Below are positions 9,277 through 17,266 of a DNA stretch of 64,000 bases, in pieces; the first letter of the stretch is position 1; each line of letters begins with the position of its first letter. Location of the stretch: NCBI RefSeq assembly GCF_003545715.1, contig NZ_QVNU01000004.1, positions 248,001 through 312,000 on the forward strand, written 5' to 3'. The position numbers and the translations under genes were made by a program. The stretch is from Taibaiella koreensis (GTDB lineage Bacteria > Bacteroidota > Bacteroidia > Chitinophagales > Chitinophagaceae). The notes beneath the pieces were generated by a model that was not told the origin of the DNA, made no database searches, and saw only the letters and a program-made list of their open reading frames with translations.

Positions 9277-10335
9277 ATGCTCAAAAAACGCCATATCCTT
9301 AATATTGCCCTGCTCCTGTTGAGCAGCTTACCCGTACTGGCACAGGAAGACATGAGCGCCGATGTACGGCGCATGCAGGAAAGCGCCCATGCTTATCTTG
9401 GCCGCGGCGACTATGCCAATGCCATTATGATGTTCAGCCAGGCTATACGCCAGGCGCCTTCGGAAGTATCGCTGCGCCGCGACCTGGCGTATACCTACCT
9501 GCTGTCGGGCGACACCAAGAAGGCCAAAGAGATCATCGATCCCGTGGTTTCGTCCGAAGCGGCCGATGAGCAGACCTACCAGGTGGCCAGTGCCGTAGAA
9601 AATGCCCTGGGCAACACAGGCAAAGCTAAACGGCTGCTGAATGAAGGCATTGCCAAATACAGCAATTCGGGCCTGCTTTACAATAGTAAAGGCAATATTC
9701 TCAACTCGGATAAAAGCACCAAAGATGCGCTTGAAGCGTATAACGCGGGCATCAAGGCCGAGCCCTCCTATCCTGTGAATTATTATAATGCCGCCCGGAT
9801 CTATTACCAGAACGATGATGCGGTATGGGCACTGATCTACGGAGAGATCTACGTAAACCTTGACCCTGCCTCGCCAAGAACTACGGAGACCAAAAAGATG
9901 ATGATCGACGCTTATCGCAAACTGTTCTCCCCCGGCAAAGACGAGGCACTGCCAGGTTTTAAAGCAGCCAGCAAAGGAGAGACCAGGACCCGGAGTTTTG
10001 CCGATATCTTCAAAAAACTGATGCTGCAGGGGGCACCGGCGATCAGCGAAGGACTCAATACCGAGAACCTGATCATGCTGCGCAGCCGCTTCATGCTGGC
10101 TTACAGTAAGGATTACAGCATCAACTACCCTTTCACCCTGATGTCGTACCAGGACAAAATGCTCCGCGATGGCGTCTATGACGCCTATAACCAGTGGCTG
10201 TTCGGCGCCGTGGACAACTCGCAGGAGTTTTCTCTTTGGGTAAAGGTAAACAGTAAGGAATACAGTGCTTTCGAAAACTGGCGGAAAAACAACCCGCTAC
10301 AGCCCACCCTTTACGATCCAAGACCGGGTAAATAA
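9277..10335 (+). CDS. Secreted TPR-repeat protein
   Basis: A tetratricopeptide protein of about 352 residues, exported by a signal peptide (LNIALLLLSSLPVLAQ). The start at 9277 is chosen because the signal peptide begins there; the open frame reaches back to 9190 but the extra residues do not look like a leader. TPR units are seen over residues about 30-190 (AHAYLGRGDYANAIMMFSQA; YTYLLSGDTKKAKEI). The remaining C-terminal part is mixed alpha and beta with no recognised domain. Probably a periplasmic or outer-membrane-associated scaffold; its partners are unknown. Confidence 0.8.
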   Translation: MLKKRHILNIALLLLSSLPVLAQEDMSADVRRMQESAHAYLGRGDYANAIMMFSQAIRQAPSEVSLRRDLAYTYLLSGDTKKAKEIIDPVVSSEAADEQTYQVASAVENALGNTGKAKRLLNEGIAKYSNSGLLYNSKGNILNSDKSTKDALEAYNAGIKAEPSYPVNYYNAARIYYQNDDAVWALIYGEIYVNLDPASPRTTETKKMMIDAYRKLFSPGKDEALPGFKAASKGETRTRSFADIFKKLMLQGAPAISEGLNTENLIMLRSRFMLAYSKDYSINYPFTLMSYQDKMLRDGVYDAYNQWLFGAVDNSQEFSLWVKVNSKEYSAFENWRKNNPLQPTLYDPRPGK

Positions 10336-10392
10336 GGTTTCCGTTGAAACACGTATTCCACATAGCTGCTTTTAATAATTCATTTTTTGGAT

Positions 10393-10400
10393 TACCTTTG
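10393..10400 (+). promoter_or_regulatory. -7 promoter element of acyl carrier protein gene
   Basis: TACCTTTG matches TAnnTTTG and is followed by GC; it ends 20 nt before the ATG at 10421. This indicates that the ACP gene starts its own transcript. Confidence 0.6.
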
Positions 10401-10420
10401 CGGCTTTCACTATAGCTTAC

Positions 10421-10678
10421 ATGGAAGATCTGAAAGTAACTTTAAAGCAACAGATTATTGAATCGCTGAATCTTCAGGGTATGAAGCCTGAAGATATTGA
10501 TGATAACGCACCGCTGTTTGGCGACGGACTCGGGCTCGATAGTATCGATTCTCTCGAACTGATGGTATTGCTCGAACGCAATTACGGCATCAAGATTGAA
10601 GATGCCCGTGAAGGCCGCAATATTCTCGCCTCTGTGCAAACGATGGCCGACTATATCCAGGCCAACCGGAAATTCTGA
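10421..10678 (+). CDS. Acyl carrier protein
   Basis: An 85-residue carrier protein whose phosphopantetheine site is GLDSIDSLELMVLLE; Ser in DSID is the attachment residue. The sequence differs from housekeeping AcpP (it has GLGLDSID and an acidic DDNAPLFGDG loop) and resembles the specialised ACPs of pigment or polyketide clusters. The ketosynthase gene follows 110 nt later in the same direction, which suggests that the pair works together to elongate a carrier-bound chain. Confidence 0.92.
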   Translation: MEDLKVTLKQQIIESLNLQGMKPEDIDDNAPLFGDGLGLDSIDSLELMVLLERNYGIKIEDAREGRNILASVQTMADYIQANRKF

Positions 10679-10788
10679 TCAGGAAAACGATCTTATACAG
10701 GCTGTTTGGAAGCACCGGCGATCCGATAGACGGGAACCGGCCCTTTTGAACAGCCTCATTTTTGACCCCTATTCCCGCTACCGCTATA

Positions 10789-12000
10789 ATGGTCCTGATC
10801 ACCGGCACAGGCATGATCACCAATCTGGGCGATACCGTTCCGGAAAACCTGCAGGCAATCCTGGAAGAAAGGCAGGCGCTATGCGCCCCTGAGATTCTGC
10901 AAACCCGCCACCGGGAAGAAATGGTAGTGGGCGAGATACGGAAAACCAACGGGCAACTGGCCGCCATGCTGGGATTGCCCGCCGAAGGGTTCAGCCGCAC
11001 GACACTCCTGGGCATCCTTGCCGTGCGGGAGGCGCTGCAAGGTTTACCGGCACAGCAACGCCTGCAGAAAAGGATCGCTTTCATCAACGCTACCACTGTA
11101 GGCGGCATGAGCGATGTGGAGAACTTCTATGGCGATATGATCTCCGCTGCTACCGAAGGCGATTTTCTCAGCTATATCGATTCACTCGATTGTGCCGACT
11201 GCACACAACGCATAGCCGATTACTTTGACCTCACCGGCTTTCAATGCACCATCAGCACGGCCTGCTCGTCGTCGGCCAATGCTCTGCAACTGGGCGCGCG
11301 TATGATTGAGAATGGTGAGGCCGACATTGCGATCTGTGGTGGCACCGACGCGCTTACACGATTCACCCTTAACGGCTTCAATGCGCTCAAGAATGTAGAC
11401 AAGCAGCCCACCAGGCCTTTTGACCAGCACCGCAACGGTCTTAACCTGGGAGAAGGCGCTGCCTACCTTATATTGGAATCGGAAGCTTCGGCCCGCGAAA
11501 GGGGCGCCACACCGGTGACTACCTTGGCGGGCTATGGCAATACCAACGAAGCCCATCATCCGACTGCCCCATCTCCCGATGGCGCCGGGGCCTTATTGAC
11601 CATGCAGGAAGCCCTTGCCGTGGCCGGACTGGATAAAGAAGCTATTGACTATATCAATGCGCATGGTACGGCAACGCTGGGCAACGATCTTTCCGAAGGT
11701 ACGGCTATCGAGCGCCTGTTTGGCAGGAGAAACTGCCCCTACTTCAGCTCTACCAAGGCCTTTACCGGGCATACCCTGGCCGCCAGCGGCGCCGTTGGCG
11801 CGATCGTATGCTGCCTGGCCATACAAGGATCATTTATACCGCCTAACCTGCGCTTTGAAACGCCTATGGAAGAGATTGGCATCGTACCGCAAAAGACCTT
11901 GCGCCGCGATACGCCCGTCCATTATGCCCTGGCCAATTCCTTCGGTTTTGGCGGCAACAACGTATCGCTGATCTTTGGATCATTAGATGTTAGATGTTAG
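10789..12000 (+). CDS. Beta-ketoacyl-ACP synthase (KAS I/II type)
   Basis: Condensing enzyme that extends an acyl chain with malonyl-ACP. The full Cys-His-His triad is present: C159 in STACSSS, H292 in NAHGTAT and H328 in FTGHTLAAS. The start at 10789 (MVLITGTGMITNLG) begins directly with the family's first beta strand; an in-frame ATG at 10762 would add nine unrelated residues. It is 403 residues long, normal for FabF. Its separate dedicated ACP and a degenerate homologue at 13314 suggest a ketosynthase/chain-length-factor type system (aryl polyene or flexirubin-like), rather than primary fatty-acid synthesis. Confidence 0.9.
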   Translation: MVLITGTGMITNLGDTVPENLQAILEERQALCAPEILQTRHREEMVVGEIRKTNGQLAAMLGLPAEGFSRTTLLGILAVREALQGLPAQQRLQKRIAFINATTVGGMSDVENFYGDMISAATEGDFLSYIDSLDCADCTQRIADYFDLTGFQCTISTACSSSANALQLGARMIENGEADIAICGGTDALTRFTLNGFNALKNVDKQPTRPFDQHRNGLNLGEGAAYLILESEASARERGATPVTTLAGYGNTNEAHHPTAPSPDGAGALLTMQEALAVAGLDKEAIDYINAHGTATLGNDLSEGTAIERLFGRRNCPYFSSTKAFTGHTLAASGAVGAIVCCLAIQGSFIPPNLRFETPMEEIGIVPQKTLRRDTPVHYALANSFGFGGNNVSLIFGSLDVRC

Positions 12001-12266
12001 ACATTAGATTGTTGGTTTTTGGCGTACAGAAGTATCAGGTATCAAGTATCAAGAGCCAAGTAGCAGGAGCCAAGAACCAAGTATCAAGAACCCAGTTACC
12101 TAATACCTAATACCTAATACCTAATACCTAATACCTAATACCTAATACCCAAATCCCTGCACCTCTGCGTCACTTTGCGCCTGCTTAGCGACCTTTGCGG
12201 TTAGAAGAAAACCCAATACACAAAATCCAAATCTCAATACCCAATACTCAATACTTAATACCCAAC
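12001..12266. repeat. Low-complexity intergenic repeat tract with ACCTAAT heptamers
   Basis: A non-coding tract between two co-directional genes. It contains AAGTATCAAG-type imperfect repeats (12026-12092), seven exact tandem copies of ACCTAAT (12098-12146), a CTTTGCG-rich stretch (about 12159-12205) and CCAATACnCAATAC-type repeats up to the next ATG. Related sequence in the opposite orientation is found at 44097-44160. No promoter or hairpin was identified with confidence. Confidence 0.8.
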
Positions 12267-13226
12267 ATGCTGGATATTCTTATTATCGGTGGCGGCCCCA
12301 TAGGTCTGGCTTGCGGCATAGCCGCCCGGGAACAATCCCTTTCCTACCTCATTCTGGAAAAAGGCGCCCTGGTCAACAGCATCTATCATTACCCGCTTTA
12401 CATGACATTTTTCTCTACGGCTGAGCGGCTGGAGATCGGTAATATTCCCTTTCAATGCATTGCACCCAAGCCCGGCCGGCAGGAAGCGCTAGAGTATTAC
12501 CGCAGCGTAACCCGCAGGTTCGACCTTAATATTCATCTTTATGAAAATGTAACAACGGTCGAAAAAGGAGAGGACCATTTTGTAGTACAAACGGCCAAAG
12601 GAAGCTACCAGGCGCGGAAGGTGATCATTGCTACCGGCTTTTACGATATTCCCATCACCTTGAATGTGCCCGGTGAAGCGTTGCCCAAAGTACAGCATTA
12701 TTACAAAGAGCCGCATCCTTATGCCTTCCGGAAAGTGACGGTGATCGGCGCGAGCAATTCGGCCGTAGATGCCGCACTGGAATTATGGCGCAAAGGTGCC
12801 GAGGTTACCATGGTGGTGCGCGGCGAAGCCATAGGCGCAAGAGTAAAATACTGGGTAAAGCCCGATATTGAGAACCGCATCGCCGAAGGCAGCATCAAGG
12901 CCTATTTCAGCTCATCGGTAACCGCTATCAGGGAGCTGGAGATCGATGTACAAACACCCGATGGGCCGCTGACGCTGGAGAATGATGTGGTGCTGGCCCT
13001 TACCGGCTATTGTCCCGATAACCAATGGCTGGAGCGTTGCGGCGTGCAGCTTTCCGATGACGGGCTGAAAAGGCCACAGCACGATCCACTGACCATGGAG
13101 ACTAATGTGCCGGGCCTGTACCTTGCCGGCGTGGTATGCGGCGGACTAGAGACCCACAAATGGTTTATCGAGAATTCCAGGGTACATGCTAATCTGATCA
13201 TTAACGATATCCTCGCAAAAAAATAG
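12267..13226 (+). CDS. YpdA-family FAD/NAD(P)-dependent oxidoreductase
   Basis: A 319-residue flavoprotein with a thioredoxin-reductase-like fold and no redox-active CxxC. The FAD-binding GxGxxG reads IIGGGPIGLACG at the very start, and the NADPH site reads VIGASNSAVDAAL (about residues 159-171). This pattern fits YpdA, the putative bacillithiol-disulfide reductase of Bacteroidota and Firmicutes. The start at 12267 is chosen because the Rossmann strand begins there; the open frame extends back into the repeat tract. Its position between two ketosynthase-like genes could instead point to a role in tailoring their product. Confidence 0.85.
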   Translation: MLDILIIGGGPIGLACGIAAREQSLSYLILEKGALVNSIYHYPLYMTFFSTAERLEIGNIPFQCIAPKPGRQEALEYYRSVTRRFDLNIHLYENVTTVEKGEDHFVVQTAKGSYQARKVIIATGFYDIPITLNVPGEALPKVQHYYKEPHPYAFRKVTVIGASNSAVDAALELWRKGAEVTMVVRGEAIGARVKYWVKPDIENRIAEGSIKAYFSSSVTAIRELEIDVQTPDGPLTLENDVVLALTGYCPDNQWLERCGVQLSDDGLKRPQHDPLTMETNVPGLYLAGVVCGGLETHKWFIENSRVHANLIINDILAKK

Positions 13227-13313
13227 CCTTCACGCCGCCGGCATTGTCCAAAAAAGAGTTTCTTTGCGGCTAATGCGGTCGCATATTGTCCTTGTGGCAA
13301 ACGAGCCCTAAAC

Positions 13314-14390
13314 TTGCTGTTGTTGAAACCGATTTACATTACCCATACGAGTGCCATTACCCCGCAGCACCAAGCTGAGGGGCGCCTGCTCGATCCCCTG
13401 GTAGCAGATACCGATGGTAAGCTGCAAGTAATCGAGCCCGACTATACTGCGGTCATCCCGGCGATGCAGCTCCGTCGTATGAGCCGTGTATTGCGTATGG
13501 GAGTCTACACCGGCATGGATTGCCTGCGCCGTTCAGGCTGCGAATGTCCCGACGGCATCATCACCGGTACCGGCAAAGGCAGCATGACCGACACGGAAAA
13601 GTTTGTAAAAGAGCTGGCCCAATACCAGGAAGGATCACTCAATCCTACCCCATTTATCCTGTCCACCTATAATGCTGTCAATGGCGCCATTGCCTTGCAA
13701 ACCAGGGCCACAGGCTACAATCAGACTTATGTGCATCGTGGCAGCTCCTTTGAAACGGCTCTTTACGATGCCCAGCTGAAGCTGAATACAGTGGCGGCGA
13801 CGCAACATTACCTGGTCGGCTGCTTTGATGAGATCACCCCCGAATACTTTCTCGTTAAAAGCAAGGTCGGTTATTGGAAAAAGGAACGGGATCCCGGACA
13901 ATCGTTGTGGCAGCAAGCCGATAGTCCCGGCACCCTGGCCGGGGAAGGTGCAGCCTTCTTTATGCTCAGCAATAGCCACGACGGCGCTATCACCGGCATA
14001 CATGCGCTGCAGACAACTTACAAAACACCGGTAGCTGCCATTGGGCAGGTAGCAACGGAACTGATTGTCCGTAACGGCTGGCAGCCAGGAGATATTGATA
14101 TGCTGGTGCTGGGCTTTAACGGCGACAGCAGGGATGAGCCCTATTATGAGGCATTGCAGCAAAGCATTCCCGGAACCCCGCCGGTACTGGCTTTCAAGCA
14201 TCTTTGCGGCGAGTACGAAACTTCCGGCGGCTTTGCGCTGTGGCTGCTCTGTCAATTGCTTAACGGTAAGTCCTTGCCCGGGGCCGTCTGGTACAGGGCG
14301 CCGGACAAGGAGCGTTTCCATCCCAGAAAGATCCTTTACTACAATCATTACCGGGGTCAGAACCACAACCTGATCCTGCTATCGGCATAA
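13314..14390 (+). CDS. Degenerate beta-ketoacyl synthase-like protein (chain-length-factor-like)
   Basis: A 358-residue thiolase-fold protein. The N-terminal ketosynthase blocks are recognisable (IITGTGKGSMTDTEKF, STYNAVNGAIALQ), but the nucleophile region reads VHRGSSFETA instead of TACSSS, and the second His block reads KHLCGEYETSGG instead of GHxxAASG. Loss of the catalytic Cys is the hallmark of chain-length factors that dimerise with an active ketosynthase; the intact partner is at 10789. No ATG opens the frame, so initiation is probably at one of the TTG codons at 13314-13323; the exact start is uncertain. Confidence 0.7.
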   Translation: MLLLKPIYITHTSAITPQHQAEGRLLDPLVADTDGKLQVIEPDYTAVIPAMQLRRMSRVLRMGVYTGMDCLRRSGCECPDGIITGTGKGSMTDTEKFVKELAQYQEGSLNPTPFILSTYNAVNGAIALQTRATGYNQTYVHRGSSFETALYDAQLKLNTVAATQHYLVGCFDEITPEYFLVKSKVGYWKKERDPGQSLWQQADSPGTLAGEGAAFFMLSNSHDGAITGIHALQTTYKTPVAAIGQVATELIVRNGWQPGDIDMLVLGFNGDSRDEPYYEALQQSIPGTPPVLAFKHLCGEYETSGGFALWLLCQLLNGKSLPGAVWYRAPDKERFHPRKILYYNHYRGQNHNLILLSA

Positions 14391-14705
14391 TAATCTGTTG
14401 CGTTCATTACTACTATTTTTCGCTGCGATGCTGCGCCCCCAAGAGCCATTGATAAAGGCCGTTATCTATAGTTAAGTAAATCAGTTCCGGGTGGTGAAAC
14501 AGCGAAAGCTAAACGCAATAGCCTGGAATATAATTACAGCGGGTAAATTGATCTTGGGCCTCATTTTTTTTAAAATTCGCAATGGCCCCAGCTAGCGCGA
14601 CATTGATAACCGGCAAGTAAGGACGGGGTTACATAGCTTCCTGCCGGCGGCTATTTGCTAATTAAAAATAACTCTGTACAACTCATTTCAGCCTCGCCAA
14701 AGCAC
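14391..14705. other. Intergenic stretch without a recognised gene
   Basis: About 315 nt between the end of the ketosynthase-like gene and the convergent SnoaL-like gene. I see no ORF, tRNA or convincing terminator. Base composition becomes visibly more AT-rich here, which marks the left edge of the accessory block. Confidence 0.5.
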
Positions 14706-15152
14706 TTATCGGTTCTCAATCCAATCTACGAGCAACTTGCGTTCAGAAAAGAGCCATTGGCCATTTTCTTTTGTAAACGTATCATGGTAACGGATAGTAG
14801 CTATCATCAATTTTTGCCCACCCTCTTTTATAGATAAGTGATGTGCCATACAGTAAGTAATACCTGTAGCATTATCGCCACGTAATGTTACCATGCTTTG
14901 CCCATTAAAGTGCATGGTGGCATTATAGGTATTAAGATTGTCGAATACAGGGAATAGGTTTGCTCTTTTATTGATGACTTGTGTCGGCGTATCAGATTTA
15001 CTATCCATAAATACTACAAAATGGGTGTCCTCTGTAAACAGCGCCATTTGACCTTGCGCGTCTCTTGTGTCGGCGCAATAGGCATAGCGGTCCACCAATT
15101 CACGAATAGCAAGACGATCATCCGCTTCGATCATTTTTTGTTCGTCGTTCAT
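14706..15152 (-). CDS. SnoaL-like (NTF2 superfamily) protein
   Basis: A 148-residue cone-shaped alpha+beta protein. The opening helix (ADDRLAIRELVDRYAYCADTRD) followed by a QMALFTEDTHFVVF block is characteristic of SnoaL_4-type domains, which may be catalytic (isomerase, dehydratase) or ligand-binding. No specific substrate can be read. It lies 5 nt downstream of an AraC regulator on the same strand and is probably the last gene of a three-gene operon. Confidence 0.8.
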   Translation of the reverse strand: MNDEQKMIEADDRLAIRELVDRYAYCADTRDAQGQMALFTEDTHFVVFMDSKSDTPTQVINKRANLFPVFDNLNTYNATMHFNGQSMVTLRGDNATGITYCMAHHLSIKEGGQKLMIATIRYHDTFTKENGQWLFSERKLLVDWIENR

Positions 15153-15157
15153 TGTTG

Positions 15158-15976
15158 TTATTTTTTGATCATTAGACTCTCAGTAGGGGTAAGGCCGTAC
15201 TTTTTTTTGAAACAAGTATAGAAATGGGATAAATTTTCAAAGCCCAGATCAAGATAGATATCGGCAGGTTTCTTATCCTTTCGGTGAATAAGATAGAAGG
15301 CTTCTTCCAAACGTTTTTCTTTGAGCCATTTGGCTGGCGGGGTTTTAAATTGCTTTACAAAATCCCTTTTGAAACCGGCGAGGCTTCTTCCTGTTAGTTT
15401 GGCGAAACTTTCAATCGGGGCATTGTACCGAAAGTGTTTGAGCATAAAGGTTTCCAGGTTTATTTTATACGGCTCGTTAAAATCAAACAGAAAAACGTTC
15501 AGGTCCGGATGTGTATGCAGTAGGAGCTCTATGGCTTCATTTACTTTTGCAATCGCCAGTTTCCTATTGCTTCTTTGTGGTTGTTCGAGGAACGGAACCA
15601 ACGATTGAAAATAGCTTTTCAGGTACATATCGGCTTTTAAAACCATGTTGTATTTTCCTGAATATCTTTTATCCGGAATGATATTATTGACAGCAGCAAA
15701 CCTCCTTAAATCTTCCGATCTCAGGATAATGGAAACTGCTTTATATTCAGGGTCAGTTGCAGGCATTTTTAAACTTTTCGCAAACTGGTTTTTACGAGCC
15801 AGGAGTATTTGATTTTTTCTTAAAACGAAAGTGCCCTGCTGATGAAAAATATGGGTTTCGCCAGATACCTGATAGGCTAAGATATGCTCCGGTATAAATT
15901 GCTCATAGCCCCATTTATCTTCAGAGGCACAGGAATACACAAATGAATCGTCGCTTGATGGAAGTATGCTTTTCAT
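15158..15976 (-). CDS. AraC-family transcriptional regulator
   Basis: A 272-residue regulator. The N-terminal part is a cupin-like sensor (HILAYQVSGETHIFHQQGTF) and the C-terminal about 95 residues form the double helix-turn-helix, with the signature SFAKLTGRSLAGFKRDF and the second motif DIYLDLGFENLSHFYTCFKK. The C-terminus is closely similar to that of the regulator at 23614. The start codon overlaps the stop of the upstream membrane gene by 4 nt (ATGA), so the two are translationally coupled. Probably controls its own operon or the neighbouring detoxification genes. Confidence 0.9.
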   Translation of the reverse strand: MKSILPSSDDSFVYSCASEDKWGYEQFIPEHILAYQVSGETHIFHQQGTFVLRKNQILLARKNQFAKSLKMPATDPEYKAVSIILRSEDLRRFAAVNNIIPDKRYSGKYNMVLKADMYLKSYFQSLVPFLEQPQRSNRKLAIAKVNEAIELLLHTHPDLNVFLFDFNEPYKINLETFMLKHFRYNAPIESFAKLTGRSLAGFKRDFVKQFKTPPAKWLKEKRLEEAFYLIHRKDKKPADIYLDLGFENLSHFYTCFKKKYGLTPTESLMIKK

Positions 15977-16473
15977 TGCGGTATGAATTTTAGCAATTGC
16001 TCCCGATAGGCCCTGTTTCGGGCTTCTGTATGCGTATCAACAGCCATCAAAAAAGCAGCCGTTAGCATGGTAGTAACCGTTATGGCACGCCAACTGGCAG
16101 AAGGAAATAACAGCAAAAGAATGGCAGCCAATATGACAATGGCCGGCAGTATTTTGAACACCTGCTCCAGTTCTCTCTTGGATTTTGTGGTTCGGGCAAT
16201 TTCATTTTTCACAAAGCTGTCTGTATCGGCCCTATACTGCTTTTCAAATTGGATAATGCGGGGTTTATTGGCTGCATACAAACCAATACCTACAGCTATA
16301 AGAAATGCTGCTGAAACAAATAGTGGAATTACGAAGGCTTTAGCTGATACTGTTTTTCCGCAATAACTAAAACCTGCGGCGTTCAGCAATATGATTACAC
16401 TAAACAGCCAAACTATTTTCGCAGAAAACAATTCTGCCTTTGCCCAGTCTGTACTCAACTTCAGTAAGTCCAT
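15973..16473 (-). CDS. Hypothetical membrane protein
   Basis: A 166-residue inner-membrane protein of unknown function. Four hydrophobic segments are seen: IVWLFSVIILLNAAGFSY, AFVIPLFVSAAFLIAVGIGLY, ILPAIVILAAILLLLF and AITVTTMLTAAFLMAV, separated by a charged central helix (FEKQYRADTDSFVKNEIA). It is the first gene of the membrane protein-AraC-SnoaL operon and overlaps the AraC start by 4 nt. A role as membrane partner of that regulator is only a guess. Confidence 0.7.
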   Translation of the reverse strand: MDLLKLSTDWAKAELFSAKIVWLFSVIILLNAAGFSYCGKTVSAKAFVIPLFVSAAFLIAVGIGLYAANKPRIIQFEKQYRADTDSFVKNEIARTTKSKRELEQVFKILPAIVILAAILLLLFPSASWRAITVTTMLTAAFLMAVDTHTEARNRAYREQLLKFIPQ

Positions 16474-16611
16474 TTTTTATGAATTGTAAGACAAATGTCT
16501 AAAATTACCAGCAATGATTATTTTCTAAAAAGCTCAAATATTGCTTTCTGTATGGCTTAGCTACCTGATGACCTTAACTGACATTTTTCGAAAAATCACT
16601 TGTCTTTTTAA

Positions 16612-16644
16612 CCGGCTTGCGTCGACTCAATTGCCGCAAGCCGG
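16612..16644. terminator. Hairpin between two minus-strand operons
   Basis: Arms CCGGCTTGCG (16612-16621) and CGCAAGCCGG (16635-16644) form a 10-bp stem just downstream of the YceI stop. There is no clear T run on the minus strand, so termination is likely but not certain. Confidence 0.5.
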
Positions 16645-16652
16645 CTCTTTAG

Positions 16653-17225
16653 TTATTTTGCCTGTATAAATTCGAGGTTTAAGCTTATCGTGACGTCTTT
16701 GCCAACGCCTCCTCCGGTTGGATCATATTTTATATGGTAATCTAGGCGGTTGATCGTAGTAAATGCTGAGAAGCCTGCCCTGGTATTTCCTTGAGGATCT
16801 TTGGTCGTACCGCCAAAGGTGACCTTAAATGTAACCTCCCTGGTAACATCGCGGATGGTTAGTTTGCCGGTAAGTTCATAGTCATTGCCTTTGCGTTTTT
16901 TAAAGGATAGGCTTTCGAAAGTCATATTGGGATAGGTAGCCACATTAAAGAAATCATCAGACTTTAAGTGTGTGTCGCGTTGCTCCACATTGGTAGAAAT
17001 GCTATTGACATCTACCGTGAAATTAATCCTTGCATCGGTTAAATCCGGCTTGGTGGCTACAACAGTTCCATCAAATTTCTTAAATGAACCCTCTACAAAC
17101 GAAATTCCCATATGCCTTACCGAGAAGCTGACAAAAGTGTGCAAGGGATCTACCGCCCATCTGGTTTGTGCGCTAGTTGCGATACTGATTGAAATGGCAA
17201 CCAGCAATAAAAATACTTTTTTCAT
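16653..17225 (-). CDS. YceI-family periplasmic lipid-binding-like protein
   Basis: A 190-residue exported lipocalin-like protein. The signal peptide is MKKVFLLLVAISISIATSAQ, which fixes the start at 17225. The YceI pattern is clear: WAVDPLHTFVSFSVRHMG near the mature N-terminus, then SFKKFDGTV, SDDFFNVATYPNMTFES and LTIRDVTREVTF. Family members bind isoprenoid-type lipids or amide-containing molecules in the periplasm. It lies 41 nt downstream of the amidohydrolase gene, as the last gene of the pirin operon. Confidence 0.92.
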   Translation of the reverse strand: MKKVFLLLVAISISIATSAQTRWAVDPLHTFVSFSVRHMGISFVEGSFKKFDGTVVATKPDLTDARINFTVDVNSISTNVEQRDTHLKSDDFFNVATYPNMTFESLSFKKRKGNDYELTGKLTIRDVTREVTFKVTFGGTTKDPQGNTRAGFSAFTTINRLDYHIKYDPTGGGVGKDVTISLNLEFIQAK

Positions 17226-17266
17226 ATTTTTTAAATTGATGAGTTGATAAAAGATGATTGCTTTGC

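Noticed and set aside
14391-14705. Possible tRNA or riboswitch in the gap
   Set aside because: No cloverleaf or known riboswitch consensus could be found by eye.
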